Shown one piece after another: positions 16,905-26,671 of a stretch of DNA of 64,000 bases. Each line of letters begins with the position of its first letter. Positions within the stretch are counted from its first letter, which is position 1. Location: contig CAJFOV010000007.1 of the NCBI GenBank assembly GCA_904397835.1, forward strand, positions 1-64,000, read 5' to 3'. The notes below the pieces were generated by a model, which did not search any database, was not told the origin of the DNA, and saw only the letters and a program-made list of their open reading frames with translations. A program made the translations under genes and the position numbers. The DNA comes from Candidatus Aristotella avistercoris (GTDB taxonomy: Bacteria; Bacillota; Clostridia; Oscillospirales; Ruminococcaceae).

Positions 16905-17456
16905 ATGAACCGTTCCAACAACCGCACCCGCCAGTGGCTCCTCTGCGCCCTCTTTGCCGCGCTGACAGCCATCTGTTCCCAAATCCAAATTCCACTGCCC
17001 ATGGTTCCCATCAACCTAGCGCTCTTTTCCGTCCACATGGCCGGGGCGCTGCTGGGGGTAAAGTACGGCTCTATCAGCATGCTGATCTATCTGCTGCTGG
17101 GCCTGGTGGGCGCCCCCGTCTTCACCGGCCTGGTGGGCGGCGCAGGGATACTGTTTGGCCAGACCGGCGGCTACATTGTGGGCTATGTCATTGCTGCGGC
17201 CATCGTTGGGCTGCTGCGTCAAAAGTGGGGGGAGCGGTTCTTCCAGCTCTGCCTGGCCATGGTGCTGGGGGTGGCGGCCTGCTACCTCTTCGGGACCATT
17301 TGGTTCATGGTAATCACCCACAATCCTCTGTGGACCAGCCTGATGTACTGCGTGTTCCCCTTCCTGCCTGGGGATGCAGTGAAAATCCTTCTGGCGGCCA
17401 CCCTGTGCCACAAATTGCTCCCCATCCTGCGACGGAACGGTTGGATCCCCGCCTAG
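16905..17456 (+). CDS. bioY: BioY biotin transporter (ECF S component)
   Basis: Membrane protein that binds and imports biotin, alone or with a shared ECF module encoded elsewhere. The 183 residues form about six membrane helices and carry BioY features: IQIPLPMVPINLALFSVHMAG near the N-terminus, GLVGAPVFTGLVGGAGILFGQTGGY, and a C-terminal FLPGDAVKILLAA. The start at 16905 follows AAAGGAG by seven bases. An upstream in-frame ATG at 16773 falls inside the promoter and cannot be used. Regulation by BirA is read from the operator. Confidence 0.93.
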   Translation: MNRSNNRTRQWLLCALFAALTAICSQIQIPLPMVPINLALFSVHMAGALLGVKYGSISMLIYLLLGLVGAPVFTGLVGGAGILFGQTGGYIVGYVIAAAIVGLLRQKWGERFFQLCLAMVLGVAACYLFGTIWFMVITHNPLWTSLMYCVFPFLPGDAVKILLAATLCHKLLPILRRNGWIPA

Positions 17457-17578
17457 GGAACCGTCTTTTGCCCATCGGCTGCCCTTTTCCGTCAGGCAGC
17501 AGCGGAGGGGAACCATCTGTTTTTCTCTTGAACACTTCACGGGCGCCTTTGAAACCCAATCCTATCTTCTCATGAAAC

Positions 17579-17617
17579 AGCACACCCCCCACGGCCAGTG
17601 GCCGTGGGGGGTGTGCT
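17579..17617. terminator. Hairpin between convergent bioY and methyltransferase genes
   Basis: A nearly perfect palindrome with 18-19-bp arms centred on 17598. The T-runs on both sides are poor, so it may stop transcription inefficiently or mainly protect 3' ends. Confidence 0.6.
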
Positions 17618-17673
17618 ACGTTGTGGGACTGGCGGATTCATTGCTGTCCTGGGAGGGACAGGGGCGAAATCTC

Positions 17674-18402
17674 CTATTTGCTGGCAGAGACCAGCAGCAT
17701 CATGGGGCGGCGCATCTCATTCCGCATGCCGGGCAGATCCAACATGTGCTCCGGCGGCTGGGGTTCCACCACATGGTGCAGGGTGAAACCCTGGTTCAAC
17801 AGGGTGTTCAGATAGGTGGTCAGGGTTCGGTGGTACTTGGTGACATGCTCCCCCAAAAAGAGGGCATCCCGCACCCCCTCATCATAGTAGTTGTCCACCG
17901 GGAAGTGGAGGATGTTCCCCTCCTGGTCGTAGTACCAATCCTGGCTGCCGTAGGCTGTAAAGACAGGGTGCTCCACAGAAAAGACAAAGGCGCCCCCTGG
18001 CGCCAGCCAGTTTCTGATCCGCTCCACAAGAGGGGCAAAATCTCGGACATAGTGGAATGCCAAGGAGCTGATGACCACATCCACAGATCCCTGGGGCAGC
18101 GTGAGATCCTCCATGGCACAGCGCCGGTATTGGATGGGGGTGCCGGCGCTCTTCTCCCGGGCCACCTGGAGCATCCGTTCCGAAAGATCCACCCCCAAAA
18201 CCGAATCTGCCCCCTGTTCCCAGGCGTAGCGGCAATGCCAGCCGTAGCCGCACCCCAGGTCCAGCACCCGCTTGCCATGAAAATCCGGGAGGAGCTTCTG
18301 CAGTTCGTGCCACTCCCCCGCCCCCTCCAAACCCTGGACGGAGCGGCTCATCTGGCTGTATTTTTGGAAAAAGACTGGGTTATCGTAGGGATTTTCCTTC
18401 AC
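17674..18402 (-). CDS. Class I SAM-dependent methyltransferase
   Basis: Methylates an unknown small-molecule acceptor using S-adenosylmethionine. The 242-residue Rossmann-fold protein has motif I VLDLGCGYGWHC, the acidic residue GVDLSERML, and CAMEDLTLPQGSVDVVISSLAFHYV. These are typical of the methyltransferase-11 group. The start is GTG 18402, nine bases after a perfect AGGAGG; upstream in-frame codons to 18507 lie in the clpX terminator and are excluded. It sits downstream of clpX on the same strand but is separated from it by that terminator. Confidence 0.85.
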   Translation of the reverse strand: MKENPYDNPVFFQKYSQMSRSVQGLEGAGEWHELQKLLPDFHGKRVLDLGCGYGWHCRYAWEQGADSVLGVDLSERMLQVAREKSAGTPIQYRRCAMEDLTLPQGSVDVVISSLAFHYVRDFAPLVERIRNWLAPGGAFVFSVEHPVFTAYGSQDWYYDQEGNILHFPVDNYYDEGVRDALFLGEHVTKYHRTLTTYLNTLLNQGFTLHHVVEPQPPEHMLDLPGMRNEMRRPMMLLVSASK

Positions 18403-18465
18403 GGTGTTTTTCCTCCTGTATGTCACATATTTCTGGGCGTATTGGCTCCGCAGCCTCCATTGCAT

Positions 18466-18503
18466 TAAAAAATAGGGGCCTTTGTCCTGCGGACAGAGGC
18501 CCC
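18466..18503 (-). terminator. clpX terminator
   Basis: A 13-bp stem with one mismatch (18475-18487 with 18491-18503, three-base loop) is followed on the minus strand by TATTTTTTAA. Confidence 0.85.
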
Positions 18504-18516
18504 ACATTGGATTTTA

Positions 18517-19827
18517 TTACGAGACAGAGCTCCCCTTGCTCCTGCCATTGAGCTTTGGCACAGTGACGCTCAACTTCACCGGCTGCTTGGATTCGTCGTA
18601 GACGATCTTGGGGCGGGTCCCCTTTTCCACACAATCCCGGTCGATGATGACCTTGGCGATGGTGGGGTTGGAGGGGGCCTCAAACATGATGGAGGTCAGG
18701 ACATGTTCCATCATGGCCCGCAGCCCGCGGGCGCCGGTTTTGCGCTCAATGGCCTGCTCGGCCACCGACCGCAGGGCGTCCTCCTCAAACTCCAGTTGGA
18801 TGCCGTCCAATTGGAACAGGCGCTGGTACTGTTTGAGCATGGCGTTCTTGGGCTTGGTGAGGATCTGAATGAGGGTGTCCTCATCCAGGGAGGAGAGGGT
18901 ACTGATGACCGGAATACGGCCCACCAGTTCAGGGATCAGGCCATATTTCACCAGATCGTGGGGGACCACCTTTTTGATGATCTCATCCTTCTCCTTGGAT
19001 TTGCTGCGCAGATCGGAGCCAAAGCCCAGGGCGGAGGAGGACAGGCGCTTTTCGATGATGGTCTCAATCCCCTCAAATGCGCCGCCGCAGATGAAGAGGA
19101 TGTTGGTGGTATCGATCTGGATGAACTCCTGCTGGGGATGCTTGCGTCCGCCGTTGGGCGGCACGTTGGAGACAGTGCCCTCAATAATCTTGAGCAGGGC
19201 CTGCTGAACCCCCTCGCCGCTGACATCCCGGGTGATGGAGGGGTTCTCCGATTTGCGGGAGAGCTTATCGATCTCATCCACATAGATGATGCCCCGCTGG
19301 GCCTTTTCCACATCGAAGTCGGCGGCCTGAATCAGGCGCAGCAGGATGTTCTCCACATCCTCGCCCACATAGCCGGCCTCGGTGAGGGTGGTGGCGTCGG
19401 CCACCGCAAAGGGCACGTCCAAGGTTTTGGCCAGGGTCTGGGCCAGCAGGGTCTTGCCGGTGCCGGTGGGGCCCATGAGCAGCACATTGCTCTTGCCGAT
19501 CTCCACATCGCTCTTGTCGTTGAAATAGATCCGCTTGTAGTGGTTGTACACTGCCACGGACAGGGCCACCTTGGCGTCATCCTGACCGATGACATACTCA
19601 TCCAGAGCCTTTTTCAGCTCCTGGGGCTTGGGCAGAAAGACCTCCTTCTGCTCCTTTGGCTGTTTGCGCTTGGCGGGAATATATTCATCGTCCAGGACAC
19701 TCTGACACAGCTCCACACACTCGTTGCAGATGCACACGCCCGGCCCTGCGATAAGGCGGGCCACCTGATCCTGCGTCTTTCCGCAGAAGGAGCAGCGCGG
19801 GATTCTGGGATCGTCATATTTTGGCAT
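18517..19827 (-). CDS. clpX: ClpX, zinc-binding AAA+ unfoldase of ClpXP
   Basis: Recognises and unfolds substrates for ClpP. The 436-residue protein has the N-terminal C4 zinc domain (Cys12, Cys15, Cys34, Cys37), Walker A GPTGTGKT (119-126), Walker [12 protein letters not shown], and the sensor and pore regions of ClpX. AGGAGG lies before the ATG at 19827. It is last in the tig-clpP-clpX run, about 100 bases after clpP, with two GC-rich hairpins in between. No lon gene follows; the next gene is a methyltransferase. Confidence 0.96.
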   Translation of the reverse strand: MPKYDDPRIPRCSFCGKTQDQVARLIAGPGVCICNECVELCQSVLDDEYIPAKRKQPKEQKEVFLPKPQELKKALDEYVIGQDDAKVALSVAVYNHYKRIYFNDKSDVEIGKSNVLLMGPTGTGKTLLAQTLAKTLDVPFAVADATTLTEAGYVGEDVENILLRLIQAADFDVEKAQRGIIYVDEIDKLSRKSENPSITRDVSGEGVQQALLKIIEGTVSNVPPNGGRKHPQQEFIQIDTTNILFICGGAFEGIETIIEKRLSSSALGFGSDLRSKSKEKDEIIKKVVPHDLVKYGLIPELVGRIPVISTLSSLDEDTLIQILTKPKNAMLKQYQRLFQLDGIQLEFEEDALRSVAEQAIERKTGARGLRAMMEHVLTSIMFEAPSNPTIAKVIIDRDCVEKGTRPKIVYDESKQPVKLSVTVPKLNGRSKGSSVS

Positions 19828-19856
19828 AGATACAACCTCCTACAAAGGTTCAAACC

Positions 19857-19911
19857 GTCCGGCACAACCGGCCGGACCCACTTGCCGCCGTCGGAGACCG
19901 GCGGCGGCAAG
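19857..19911. other. Two intercistronic hairpins between clpP and clpX
   Basis: GTCCGG (19857-19862) pairs with CCGGAC (19872-19877), and CTTGCCGCCG (19881-19890) pairs with CGGCGGCAAG (19902-19911). No T-run follows, so these are more likely mRNA-processing or stability elements than terminators. Confidence 0.5.
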
Positions 19912-19928
19912 CAAAGTGATGCAATGGG

Positions 19929-20510
19929 TTAACGGTGGGTGATGACCTTATCCACCAGGCCATACTCCATGGCCTCCTGGGCGGTCATAAAGTTATCCCG
20001 CTCGGTATCCCGCTGGATCTCCTCCAAGGTGCGCCCGGTGTTGGCGGCAAGGATCTTGTTGAGGTTTTCCTTGATGCGCAGGATATGATCGGTGTGGATC
20101 TTGATGTCCGTCACCTGGCCCTGGGCGCCGCCCATGGGCTGGTGAATCATCACCTCGCTGTTGGGCAGGCACATGCGCTTGCCCTTGGCTCCGCTGGAGA
20201 GCAGGAATGCCCCCATGGAGGCGGCCATGCCGATACAGATGGTGGAAACATCGCACTTGATGTACTGCATGGTGTCATAGATGGCCAATCCGGCCGAAAC
20301 GGAACCGCCTGGTGAATTGATGTAAAGGCTAATGTCCTTATCCGGGTCCTGCCCCTCCAGGTACAGCAGCTGCGCCACGACCAAGCTGGCGGACGTGTCG
20401 TTTACCTCTTCACACAGCATAATGATACGATCGTTGAGCAGGCGGGAAAAGATGTCGTAGGAGCGCTCTCCCCGGCTGGTCTGTTCAACTACCATTGGGA
20501 CCAAACTCAT
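19929..20510 (-). CDS. clpP: ClpP, Clp protease proteolytic subunit
   Basis: Serine peptidase that forms the tetradecameric degradation chamber used by ClpX and ClpC. The 193 residues include the catalytic triad Ser98 (GMAASMGA), His123 (VMIHQPMGG) and Asp172 (DTERDNF), and the N-terminal propeptide-like [21 protein letters not shown] lies seven bases before the ATG. It lies 57 bases after trigger factor and upstream of clpX, the classic order. Confidence 0.97.
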   Translation of the reverse strand: MSLVPMVVEQTSRGERSYDIFSRLLNDRIIMLCEEVNDTSASLVVAQLLYLEGQDPDKDISLYINSPGGSVSAGLAIYDTMQYIKCDVSTICIGMAASMGAFLLSSGAKGKRMCLPNSEVMIHQPMGGAQGQVTDIKIHTDHILRIKENLNKILAANTGRTLEEIQRDTERDNFMTAQEAMEYGLVDKVITHR

Positions 20511-20567
20511 AAATGCACCTCCAATTCATTATGTAGACGGTCCAGCCTTTGGGTGCCTTTTGAGATG

Positions 20568-21860
20568 CTAGGCCTTCTCCTCGGTGATGGCAGCGGTGTC
20601 CTTCACCAGATCGATGGCCTTGTTGACTTTCAGATCCATCTCCAGATCCTTAGTGGGCAGGAGCGCTTTGATCTCCTCCACGCTGCGGTTATAATCCTTG
20701 GCCAGTTTCTCATACTCGGCGTTGAGCTCCTCCTCGGAGACGGTGAGGTTCTCCAACTCCACAATCTTCTCCAGAGCCAGTCTCAGGCGCACGTTGCGCT
20801 CTGCCTGCTCGGCAAAGGACTTGCGGAAGCCATCCCGATCCAAGCCGGTATACTTGAGATAGGTATCAATATCCAGGCCCTGCATCTGCAGGCGCTGGCT
20901 GAACTCAAAAATCAGGTCGTCAATCTTGTTTTCGACCATAACCTGGGGCAGCTCCACCTTCATGTTGGCCAGCAGAGCGTCGATCAGATCGCTCTCCACC
21001 TTGTTGTCGGCGGCCTTGTTGTAGCCCTCGGTCTGGGTCTTGCGGATATCCTCCCGCAGCTCGGCCAGGGTGTCAAACTCGCTGACGTCCTTGACAAACT
21101 CGTCGTCCACCTCAGGGAGCTCCTTCTTGGTCAGAGCGTTGAGCTTGACCTTAAAGGTGGCAGCCTTGCCCTTGAGCTCCTCTGCATGGTACTCCTCCGG
21201 GAAGGTCACCTGAACCTCAAACTCGTCGCCCACATTGTGGCCCACGATCTGGTCCTCAAAGTTGTCGATGAAGGTGTGGGAACCCAGCTCCAGGGGATAG
21301 CCCTCCCCTTTGCCGCCGTCAAAGGCAACGCCGTCCACAAAGCCCTCAAAATCGATGTCAGCCGTGTCGCCGTTCTCAGCGGGGCGGCCCTCCACGGGGA
21401 CCATGCGGCCGTTGCGCTCCTGGAGCTTTTTGATCTCGCCGTCGATGATCTCCTCGGTGACCTCAGTGACCTTCTTGGTGGCCTCCAGGCCCTTATATTT
21501 TTCCAGCTCCACCTCGGGCTTGACGGTAACGGTGGCCTTGAAGACAACGCCGTCCTCCTTGCTCATGGAGAGGACCTCCACCTCCGCACGGGAGACGGGC
21601 TCAATGCCGGCCTCCTCCACGGCGTCGGCATAGCTCTGGGGATACAGGCTGTTGACAGCCTCCTCAAAAAAGACCTCCGGGCCATACATTTTTTCAATCA
21701 TGGCCTTGGGGGCCTTGCCCTTACGGAAGCCGGGGATGGTAATCTTTTTAACCTCTTTCCGATAGGCGGCATCGATCCCTTTGTTAAAATCCTCGGGGGA
21801 GATGCTCACCTCAAGCTCATAGGTGTTTGTGTCAGTTTTTTTTGCAGAAGTCAGACCCAT
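20568..21860 (-). CDS. tig: Trigger factor
   Basis: Ribosome-bound chaperone for nascent chains. The 430 residues show the N-terminal ribosome-binding domain with the GFRKGKAPK signature, the central FKBP-type prolyl-isomerase domain (roughly residues 155-240, GDTADIDFEGFVDGVAFDGG), and a helical C-terminal domain. The start at 21860 follows AGGAGG by seven bases. The frame is open 51 more codons upstream, but that stretch is Arg/Gly-rich leader. It is first gene of the tig-clpP-clpX run and has an extended -10 promoter. Confidence 0.96.
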   Translation of the reverse strand: MGLTSAKKTDTNTYELEVSISPEDFNKGIDAAYRKEVKKITIPGFRKGKAPKAMIEKMYGPEVFFEEAVNSLYPQSYADAVEEAGIEPVSRAEVEVLSMSKEDGVVFKATVTVKPEVELEKYKGLEATKKVTEVTEEIIDGEIKKLQERNGRMVPVEGRPAENGDTADIDFEGFVDGVAFDGGKGEGYPLELGSHTFIDNFEDQIVGHNVGDEFEVQVTFPEEYHAEELKGKAATFKVKLNALTKKELPEVDDEFVKDVSEFDTLAELREDIRKTQTEGYNKAADNKVESDLIDALLANMKVELPQVMVENKIDDLIFEFSQRLQMQGLDIDTYLKYTGLDRDGFRKSFAEQAERNVRLRLALEKIVELENLTVSEEELNAEYEKLAKDYNRSVEEIKALLPTKDLEMDLKVNKAIDLVKDTAAITEEKA

Positions 21861-22063
21861 TTTACTTCCTCCTATCATTTGGTACAGAAATTGCCGCCGT
21901 CCCCGGCCCTGACGCAAGGGCGGTCCTGTCCCCCTGCGGTCCCTATCCGTTGACGGGACAGCGGATTTGATGCGCCGCCGGCCGCCCCCTACAGAGCAGA
22001 CCCCGGTTGGCACCGATTGAATTCCATACCGAAATCACCAATGCCCCACATCATATCTGAATG

Positions 22064-22092
22064 ATTATAGCATAGTTCCCAGGAAAAAGCTA
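22064..22092 (-). promoter_or_regulatory. Promoter of tig-clpP-clpX
   Basis: On the minus strand TATAAT (22069-22064) is preceded by TGC (extended -10). The -35 region TAGCTT at 17 bases is weak. Confidence 0.5.
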
Positions 22093-22109
22093 GAATAGAA
22101 ACGATCAAT

Positions 22110-22805
22110 TTAACCTTCGTTCACAACTTTTATGGGACGGAATTTGAGATAATCTGCCGAAACCAGCGAAAAGGAAATGCCCTCATAGATTCCATTGAGG
22201 GCCAGGTTGTGGCCATAGCCGTGGATGTGGCCGTAGTAGCAGCGCTTGACCCCATATTGGTGGAGCACCTGCAGAATCTCCGGGGAGACCTCCTCCCCAA
22301 AGACGGGGGGATAGTGGAGAAAGGCAACCCGCTCCCCCTCCAGCCCCTCTGCTGAGGAGAGGGACAGGGCCAGGCGCCCCGCCTCCCGGGCCAGGATCTT
22401 CTGGTCATGGGGCTCCCCCTTTTCAAAGAGCCAGCCTCTGGAGCCACAGAGGACCAGGCCCTCCCTCACAATGGAGTTATTATGGAGGATTTTGAGGGAG
22501 GATAAACCGTTGTCTTCAAAAAATTGCTCCATCTTGCTCTTGGAGTTCCACCAGTAGTCGTGGTTCCCCTTGCCCAGGAGCTTTTCCCCCGGCAGACTGT
22601 GGAGGAAGCGGAAATCCTCCAGGCTCTCCTGCAGGGACATGCCCCAGGAGATATCCCCTGGCAGCACCACGGTATCCCCCTCCCCCACCGTACTACGCCA
22701 ATTTTCCTCCAGACGGGCCACATAGTTCTCCCATCCAGAAAATTTTTCCATGCTCTTTTGGGAGGAGAGCGAGAGATGTAGATCGGCAATGGTGTAGATT
22801 GCCAT
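22110..22805 (-). CDS. Metallophosphoesterase
   Basis: A calcineurin-like phosphoesterase of 231 residues with every metal motif in order: ADLHLS (a D-x-H variant), GDISWG, GKGNHDYW, HYPP and GHIHGYGHN. This matches the YkuE/YfcE-like stand-alone phosphohydrolases, whose substrates are mostly unknown. There is no signal peptide. The ATG at 22805 follows a G-rich site. It is divergent from a DUF1540 gene and convergent with nothing; tig lies downstream on the same strand behind its own promoter. Confidence 0.88.
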   Translation of the reverse strand: MAIYTIADLHLSLSSQKSMEKFSGWENYVARLEENWRSTVGEGDTVVLPGDISWGMSLQESLEDFRFLHSLPGEKLLGKGNHDYWWNSKSKMEQFFEDNGLSSLKILHNNSIVREGLVLCGSRGWLFEKGEPHDQKILAREAGRLALSLSSAEGLEGERVAFLHYPPVFGEEVSPEILQVLHQYGVKRCYYGHIHGYGHNLALNGIYEGISFSLVSADYLKFRPIKVVNEG

Positions 22806-22925
22806 AAAGGACCCCCTCTTCCAACATTTTTCTACCGATTGCCGGCATCACCGCGCCGGCGGGAACCATACTATCTTTGTGCCCAATTGGGCATGGAACC
22901 AGCAAATGGAAGGAGATGAAAAACC

Positions 22926-23099
22926 ATGGCTTCTCAATCTACCTCCCCCACTCCGCGCACGGAGATCCACTGCGACGTCTGCAACTGCGTCTACCATGAC
23001 AGCCAGAACAACCGCTGCACGGCCCAGACCATCTCTGTTGGCCCGCACTTCGCCTGCTGCACCAGCGACACCATCTGTGCCACCTTCCAGCCGGAGTAA
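22926..23099 (+). CDS. DUF1540 Cys-rich small protein
   Basis: A 57-residue protein beginning MASQSTSPTPRTEIHCDVCN. Its Cys/His pattern (IHCDVCNCVYHD, NRCTAQTISVG, ACCTSDTICATF) matches the DUF1540 motif, in which Cys residues probably bind metal. The family is widespread in spore-forming Firmicutes and its function is not established. AAGGAG lies 10 bases before the ATG at 22926. A bidirectional terminator follows at 23122-23152. Confidence 0.82.
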   Translation: MASQSTSPTPRTEIHCDVCNCVYHDSQNNRCTAQTISVGPHFACCTSDTICATFQPE

Positions 23100-23121
23100 C
23101 AGGAAATATGGTTCCAAGGGG

Positions 23122-23152
23122 CAAAAGGCGGAGCGCTGCGCTCTGCCTTTTG
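23122..23152. terminator. Terminator between DUF1540 and thrC
   Basis: A 14-bp stem with one G-T pair (23122-23135 with 23139-23152) carries A-rich and T-rich flanks that can serve either strand. It separates the convergent genes. Confidence 0.75.
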
Positions 23153-23156
23153 TCCA

Positions 23157-24647
23157 TTACAGCCCCAGCATTTTCAGGACATATTCCTTCATTTGGGATT
23201 TACGGATGCACTGGTTAAACCGCACCTGCTTGTGGGCCAGGGCCTGAATGGGCCCTGGGGCCGCAAGACCCGTCACATCCTGCAGGATGCGGATGGTCTC
23301 AAAACCGTCCCGCATCTGCTCCGAGTGGCCCAGGGCCTTGAGCACGCTGTCGGCGAACTTAAAGGGGCTGGCAGTGGATGCCACAAGGGCCTTGGTAAAA
23401 TCTTTTGTCTCCTGGCGGTACTCCTGCAGGGCGTGCAGCGCCACCGCCGTGTGGGGATCACACAGATAGGAGTAGGTCTGAAACACCTCTCCAATGACCG
23501 CCAGTGTCTGCCGGTCATTGCAGGAGCCTGCCCAAAAGTCCTGCTGGATGCGCGCCAGCAGATCTTCGGGGATGGTGTACTGCCCCTTCTCCCGCAGGTC
23601 CCGCATCCAGTGGGTGACCTTTTTGCTGTCCCGGCCGCTGGCCAGGTACAGCAGCCGCTCCAGATTGCTGGAGACCAGAATATCCATGGAGGGGGAGCAG
23701 GTCAGGTGGAACGGCCGCACCCGGTTGTAGGTTCCGGTGCGCAAAAACTCTGTGAGGACATCGTTCTCATTGGAGGCGCACAGGAGTTTACCCAGGGGCA
23801 GACCCATGGATTTGGCAAAGTAGGCGGCCAAAATGTTCCCAAAATTCCCTGTGGGAACCACCACATGGATGGTCTCTCCCGGGGCGATCTCCCCGGAGGA
23901 GACCAGGTCACAGTATCCACTGAAGTAGTACACAATCTGCGGCACCAGGCGGCCCCAATTGATGGAGTTGGCACTGGAGAAGCAAAAGCCCCCCATCTCC
24001 ATTTTTTCCAGCAGGCCGCTGTCCACAAAGAGCTCCTTGACCCCTGTCTGGGCGTCGTCAAAGTTCCCCTCAATGGCGCAGACCCGCAGGTTATCCCCCT
24101 CCTGGGTCTGCATCTGCAGCTTTTGCATGGGGCTGACCCCATCCCTGGGGTAGAAGACCACCATTCTGGTGCCGGGGACATCCTGAAAGCCCTCCAGCGC
24201 GGCCTTGCCGGTGTCGCCGGAGGTGGCCACCAGGATCACCGTCTCCTCACTGTTGCCGCACTTTTGGACGGACCGCACCAACAGTTGGGGCAGCAGCTGC
24301 AGGGCCATGTCCTTAAAGGCACAGGTGGGCCCGTGCCACAGCTCCAGCAGATAGGTGTTGGGGGCAAGGCAGGAGATGGGCGCCGGGGTCTCATCGTCAA
24401 ACTGATCCCCATAGGCGGCGTTGACACACGCCTCCAGCTCCTGTTGGGTGAAGTCCGTCAGGTATTTGGACAGGATCCACTGGGCCCGCTGCTGGTAGTT
24501 CATGGTGCACAGGCTCTCCAGCTCCCTGCGGCTCACCTTGGGGAGCTCCTGGGGCACATAGAGTCCCCCCTCGGGGGAGATGCCCGCCGCGATGGCCTGG
24601 GCAGAGGAGATCGATTGGCGCGGGTCTCTGGTACTTGTATATTGCAT
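23157..24647 (-). CDS. thrC: Threonine synthase
   Basis: PLP enzyme converting O-phosphohomoserine to threonine. The 496-residue protein carries the PLP lysine in PTCAFKDMALQ (Lys112), the phosphate-binding region ATSGDTGKAALEG, and the FSSANSINWGRLVPQ segment typical of the long (fungal/Gram-negative-like) threonine synthase class. GGAGG lies nine bases before the ATG. It follows the dipeptidase gene by 47 bases at the end of the rplS-to-thrC run. No hom or thrB is in the window. Confidence 0.95.
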   Translation of the reverse strand: MQYTSTRDPRQSISSAQAIAAGISPEGGLYVPQELPKVSRRELESLCTMNYQQRAQWILSKYLTDFTQQELEACVNAAYGDQFDDETPAPISCLAPNTYLLELWHGPTCAFKDMALQLLPQLLVRSVQKCGNSEETVILVATSGDTGKAALEGFQDVPGTRMVVFYPRDGVSPMQKLQMQTQEGDNLRVCAIEGNFDDAQTGVKELFVDSGLLEKMEMGGFCFSSANSINWGRLVPQIVYYFSGYCDLVSSGEIAPGETIHVVVPTGNFGNILAAYFAKSMGLPLGKLLCASNENDVLTEFLRTGTYNRVRPFHLTCSPSMDILVSSNLERLLYLASGRDSKKVTHWMRDLREKGQYTIPEDLLARIQQDFWAGSCNDRQTLAVIGEVFQTYSYLCDPHTAVALHALQEYRQETKDFTKALVASTASPFKFADSVLKALGHSEQMRDGFETIRILQDVTGLAAPGPIQALAHKQVRFNQCIRKSQMKEYVLKMLGL

Positions 24648-24694
24648 GATTGGGTTCCTCCATCCATGGTACCCTGCGAAAAAACCGCCGGAGG

Positions 24695-25627
24695 CTACTG
24701 GCCGTCCAGCTGTTGGAAGAGACGCAGGGCATTTTCGTAGTAAATCTTATTCAGGACGCACTCAGAGATGCCGTGGGCCAGCAGATATTCCGCCAGGTCC
24801 TCCAGTCCCCGGCTGCCCACCAGGCAGGGCGGGATGTTGGCCCCGTCAAAGTCGGAGCCAATGGCCACGTGGTCCTCCCCACCCAGCTCCAAAAAACGGG
24901 CGATGTGGCGCAGCACCTGATCCATATCCGCTTTGGCAGGGTCATCCGCCAGGAATGGCGCGTGGAGGTTGATCCCCGCCACGCCTCCGGCTCTGGCCAA
25001 CTTCTGGAACTGTTCCTCCGTCAAATTGCGGGGCGCAGCGCAGATGGAGCGCAGGTTGCTGTGGCTGGCCAGGAAGGGGCGGGCGGCCAATTCTGCCACC
25101 TCGTCAAAGCCCCGGTCATTCAGGTGGGAGATATCCACCAGAATGTGGTTCCTCTCCAGCTCCGGAATGAGGGCCCTGCCGAAGTCCGTCAGGCCAAGAT
25201 CCTCCCGGTCGTGGCCGGAGCCGATCTCGTTGGGGGCGTTCCAGGTCAGGGTCAGCAGCTTGACCCCCAGCTTCACCAGGTCTTGGACCCGCTCCATCTT
25301 TCCCTCCAGGACGCAACCGCCCTCCACGGACAGGATGGCGGCACAGCGGCCGGAGTCGTTGATGGAGGCAATATCCTTCCCTGCCCACACCGGGGCGGCA
25401 AGGTGCTCATACTTGGCCAGCTGGGCCCGGTAGTATGCATGGCTCTCCTGTAGATAGTGGAACGCCGAGGGACCCCGGTAGTTGTCCGGCACAAAGGTGG
25501 CAAACACCTGGGCCCACCTGCCTTTGGGCGGCCGGTCCAGGGAGACGTGGGTGTCGGGGTTGATCAGATCCCACTGCTGCTCCCAGCAGGTTTTGGTGGT
25601 ATCACAGTGCAGGTCAAAGAGATTCAT
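24695..25627 (-). CDS. M19-family (renal-type) dipeptidase
   Basis: Zinc dipeptidase that cleaves dipeptides, including in some members D-amino-acid dipeptides. The 310 residues show the binuclear-site motifs FDLHCDT near the N-terminus, SVEGG, LVDISHLN, ASHSNLRSI and AIGSDFDG. No signal peptide is present, so it is cytosolic, as in most bacterial members. GGGAGG lies seven bases before the ATG. It lies between yraN (65 bases upstream) and thrC, so it is probably co-transcribed with both. Confidence 0.92.
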   Translation of the reverse strand: MNLFDLHCDTTKTCWEQQWDLINPDTHVSLDRPPKGRWAQVFATFVPDNYRGPSAFHYLQESHAYYRAQLAKYEHLAAPVWAGKDIASINDSGRCAAILSVEGGCVLEGKMERVQDLVKLGVKLLTLTWNAPNEIGSGHDREDLGLTDFGRALIPELERNHILVDISHLNDRGFDEVAELAARPFLASHSNLRSICAAPRNLTEEQFQKLARAGGVAGINLHAPFLADDPAKADMDQVLRHIARFLELGGEDHVAIGSDFDGANIPPCLVGSRGLEDLAEYLLAHGISECVLNKIYYENALRLFQQLDGQ

Positions 25628-25692
25628 ACCATTCCCTCCCGATGGTCATGCTATGTTGTCCACATCCCGTTAAGGATGTTCGTACCGCAGGA

Positions 25693-26064
25693 TTAGAATA
25701 CCGAGGTGTCAAAGGCGCCGGGCAGGTGGTCCACCCGGTCCAGCTTGGGCGTTCCCTGCTCCAGGTGAAAAAAGACCTGGATCAGATCAAACCGGGGCTG
25801 CAGGGTCGTGGGGTGTTCCTGAAGGTAGGTCTGGGCGGCCAGCAGCAGTTTTTCCTGCTTTTTGCGGGTCAGCGCTTGGGCTGGCGTATCCCAGGAGCGG
25901 CCGCTGCGGGCCTTGACCTCCACAAACAGGAGGAATTCCCCCTGTTGGGCCACCAGGTCCAACTCCCCATACCGGCAGGTGTAGTTGCGGGAGAGGATCC
26001 GGCAGCCCTGCTTCTCAAGATAGTCCGTTGCGACCGCTTCTCCCCATGCCCCCAAACTATTCAT
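25693..26064 (-). CDS. yraN: YraN/UPF0102 endonuclease-like protein
   Basis: A 123-residue restriction-endonuclease-fold protein of family UPF0102; its function is not established. Visible features are [16 protein letters not shown], the Glu-Leu-Asp motif GELDLVAQQ and the FVEVKAR motif, which together resemble a PD-(D/E)XK nuclease core. The ATG overlaps the rnhB stop by eight bases, as is common for this pair. Confidence 0.9.
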   Translation of the reverse strand: MNSLGAWGEAVATDYLEKQGCRILSRNYTCRYGELDLVAQQGEFLLFVEVKARSGRSWDTPAQALTRKKQEKLLLAAQTYLQEHPTTLQPRFDLIQVFFHLEQGTPKLDRVDHLPGAFDTSVF

Positions 26065-26671
26065 GGGTATGCTCCTGGAACCAACGCTTCAAAAAGCTGC
26101 GCCGGTGGACCGGGCTGGGCCCATGCTGGGCCAGGCAGGCGTAGTGGTCCTTGGTGGGATAGCCCTTGTGTTTGGCAAAGTGGTATTGGGGATAGATCTG
26201 ATCCAGCTGCAGCATCAGGTGATCCCTGGTCACCTTGGCCAGAATGGAGGCCGCACCGATGGAGGCGGAGAGGGCATCCCCCTTGATGACCGTCTGGGTG
26301 GGGATGCCGAGGTCCGGGTCCTGATTCCCATCCACCAGGGCGGCGTCCGGCCGCAGGGAGAGCTGCTCCACTGCCCGGCGCATGGCCAAAAAGGTGGCCT
26401 GGAGAATGTTGTACTGGTCAATCTCCTGTTCGCTGGCCATGCCGATGCCGAAGGCCAGCGCCCGCTCCTGAATCAAGGGAAACAGAGCCTCCCGCTTTTT
26501 CTCGGTCAATTTTTTGGAGTCATCCAACCCCTCCACCGGGCGGTCAGGGTCCAGGATGACCGCGGCGGCCACCACAGGGCCCGCCAGAGGGCCCCGGCCC
26601 GCCTCGTCCACCCCGCAGACCAGGGAGAACCCCCGGTCCCAGAGGGCCTGTTCATAGTCCAGCTGATTCAT
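26057..26671 (-). CDS. rnhB: Ribonuclease HII
   Basis: Removes ribonucleotides from RNA-DNA hybrids. The 204-residue protein has the family signature [20 protein letters not shown] with the first catalytic Asp-Glu pair, [20 protein letters not shown] and [14 protein letters not shown] 26671 has GGAGG six bases upstream; the adjacent ATG at 26674 is closer than optimal. The gene overlaps rbgA by 20 bases and yraN by eight, indicating tight coupling. Confidence 0.95.
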   Translation of the reverse strand: MNQLDYEQALWDRGFSLVCGVDEAGRGPLAGPVVAAAVILDPDRPVEGLDDSKKLTEKKREALFPLIQERALAFGIGMASEQEIDQYNILQATFLAMRRAVEQLSLRPDAALVDGNQDPDLGIPTQTVIKGDALSASIGAASILAKVTRDHLMLQLDQIYPQYHFAKHKGYPTKDHYACLAQHGPSPVHRRSFLKRWFQEHTHE

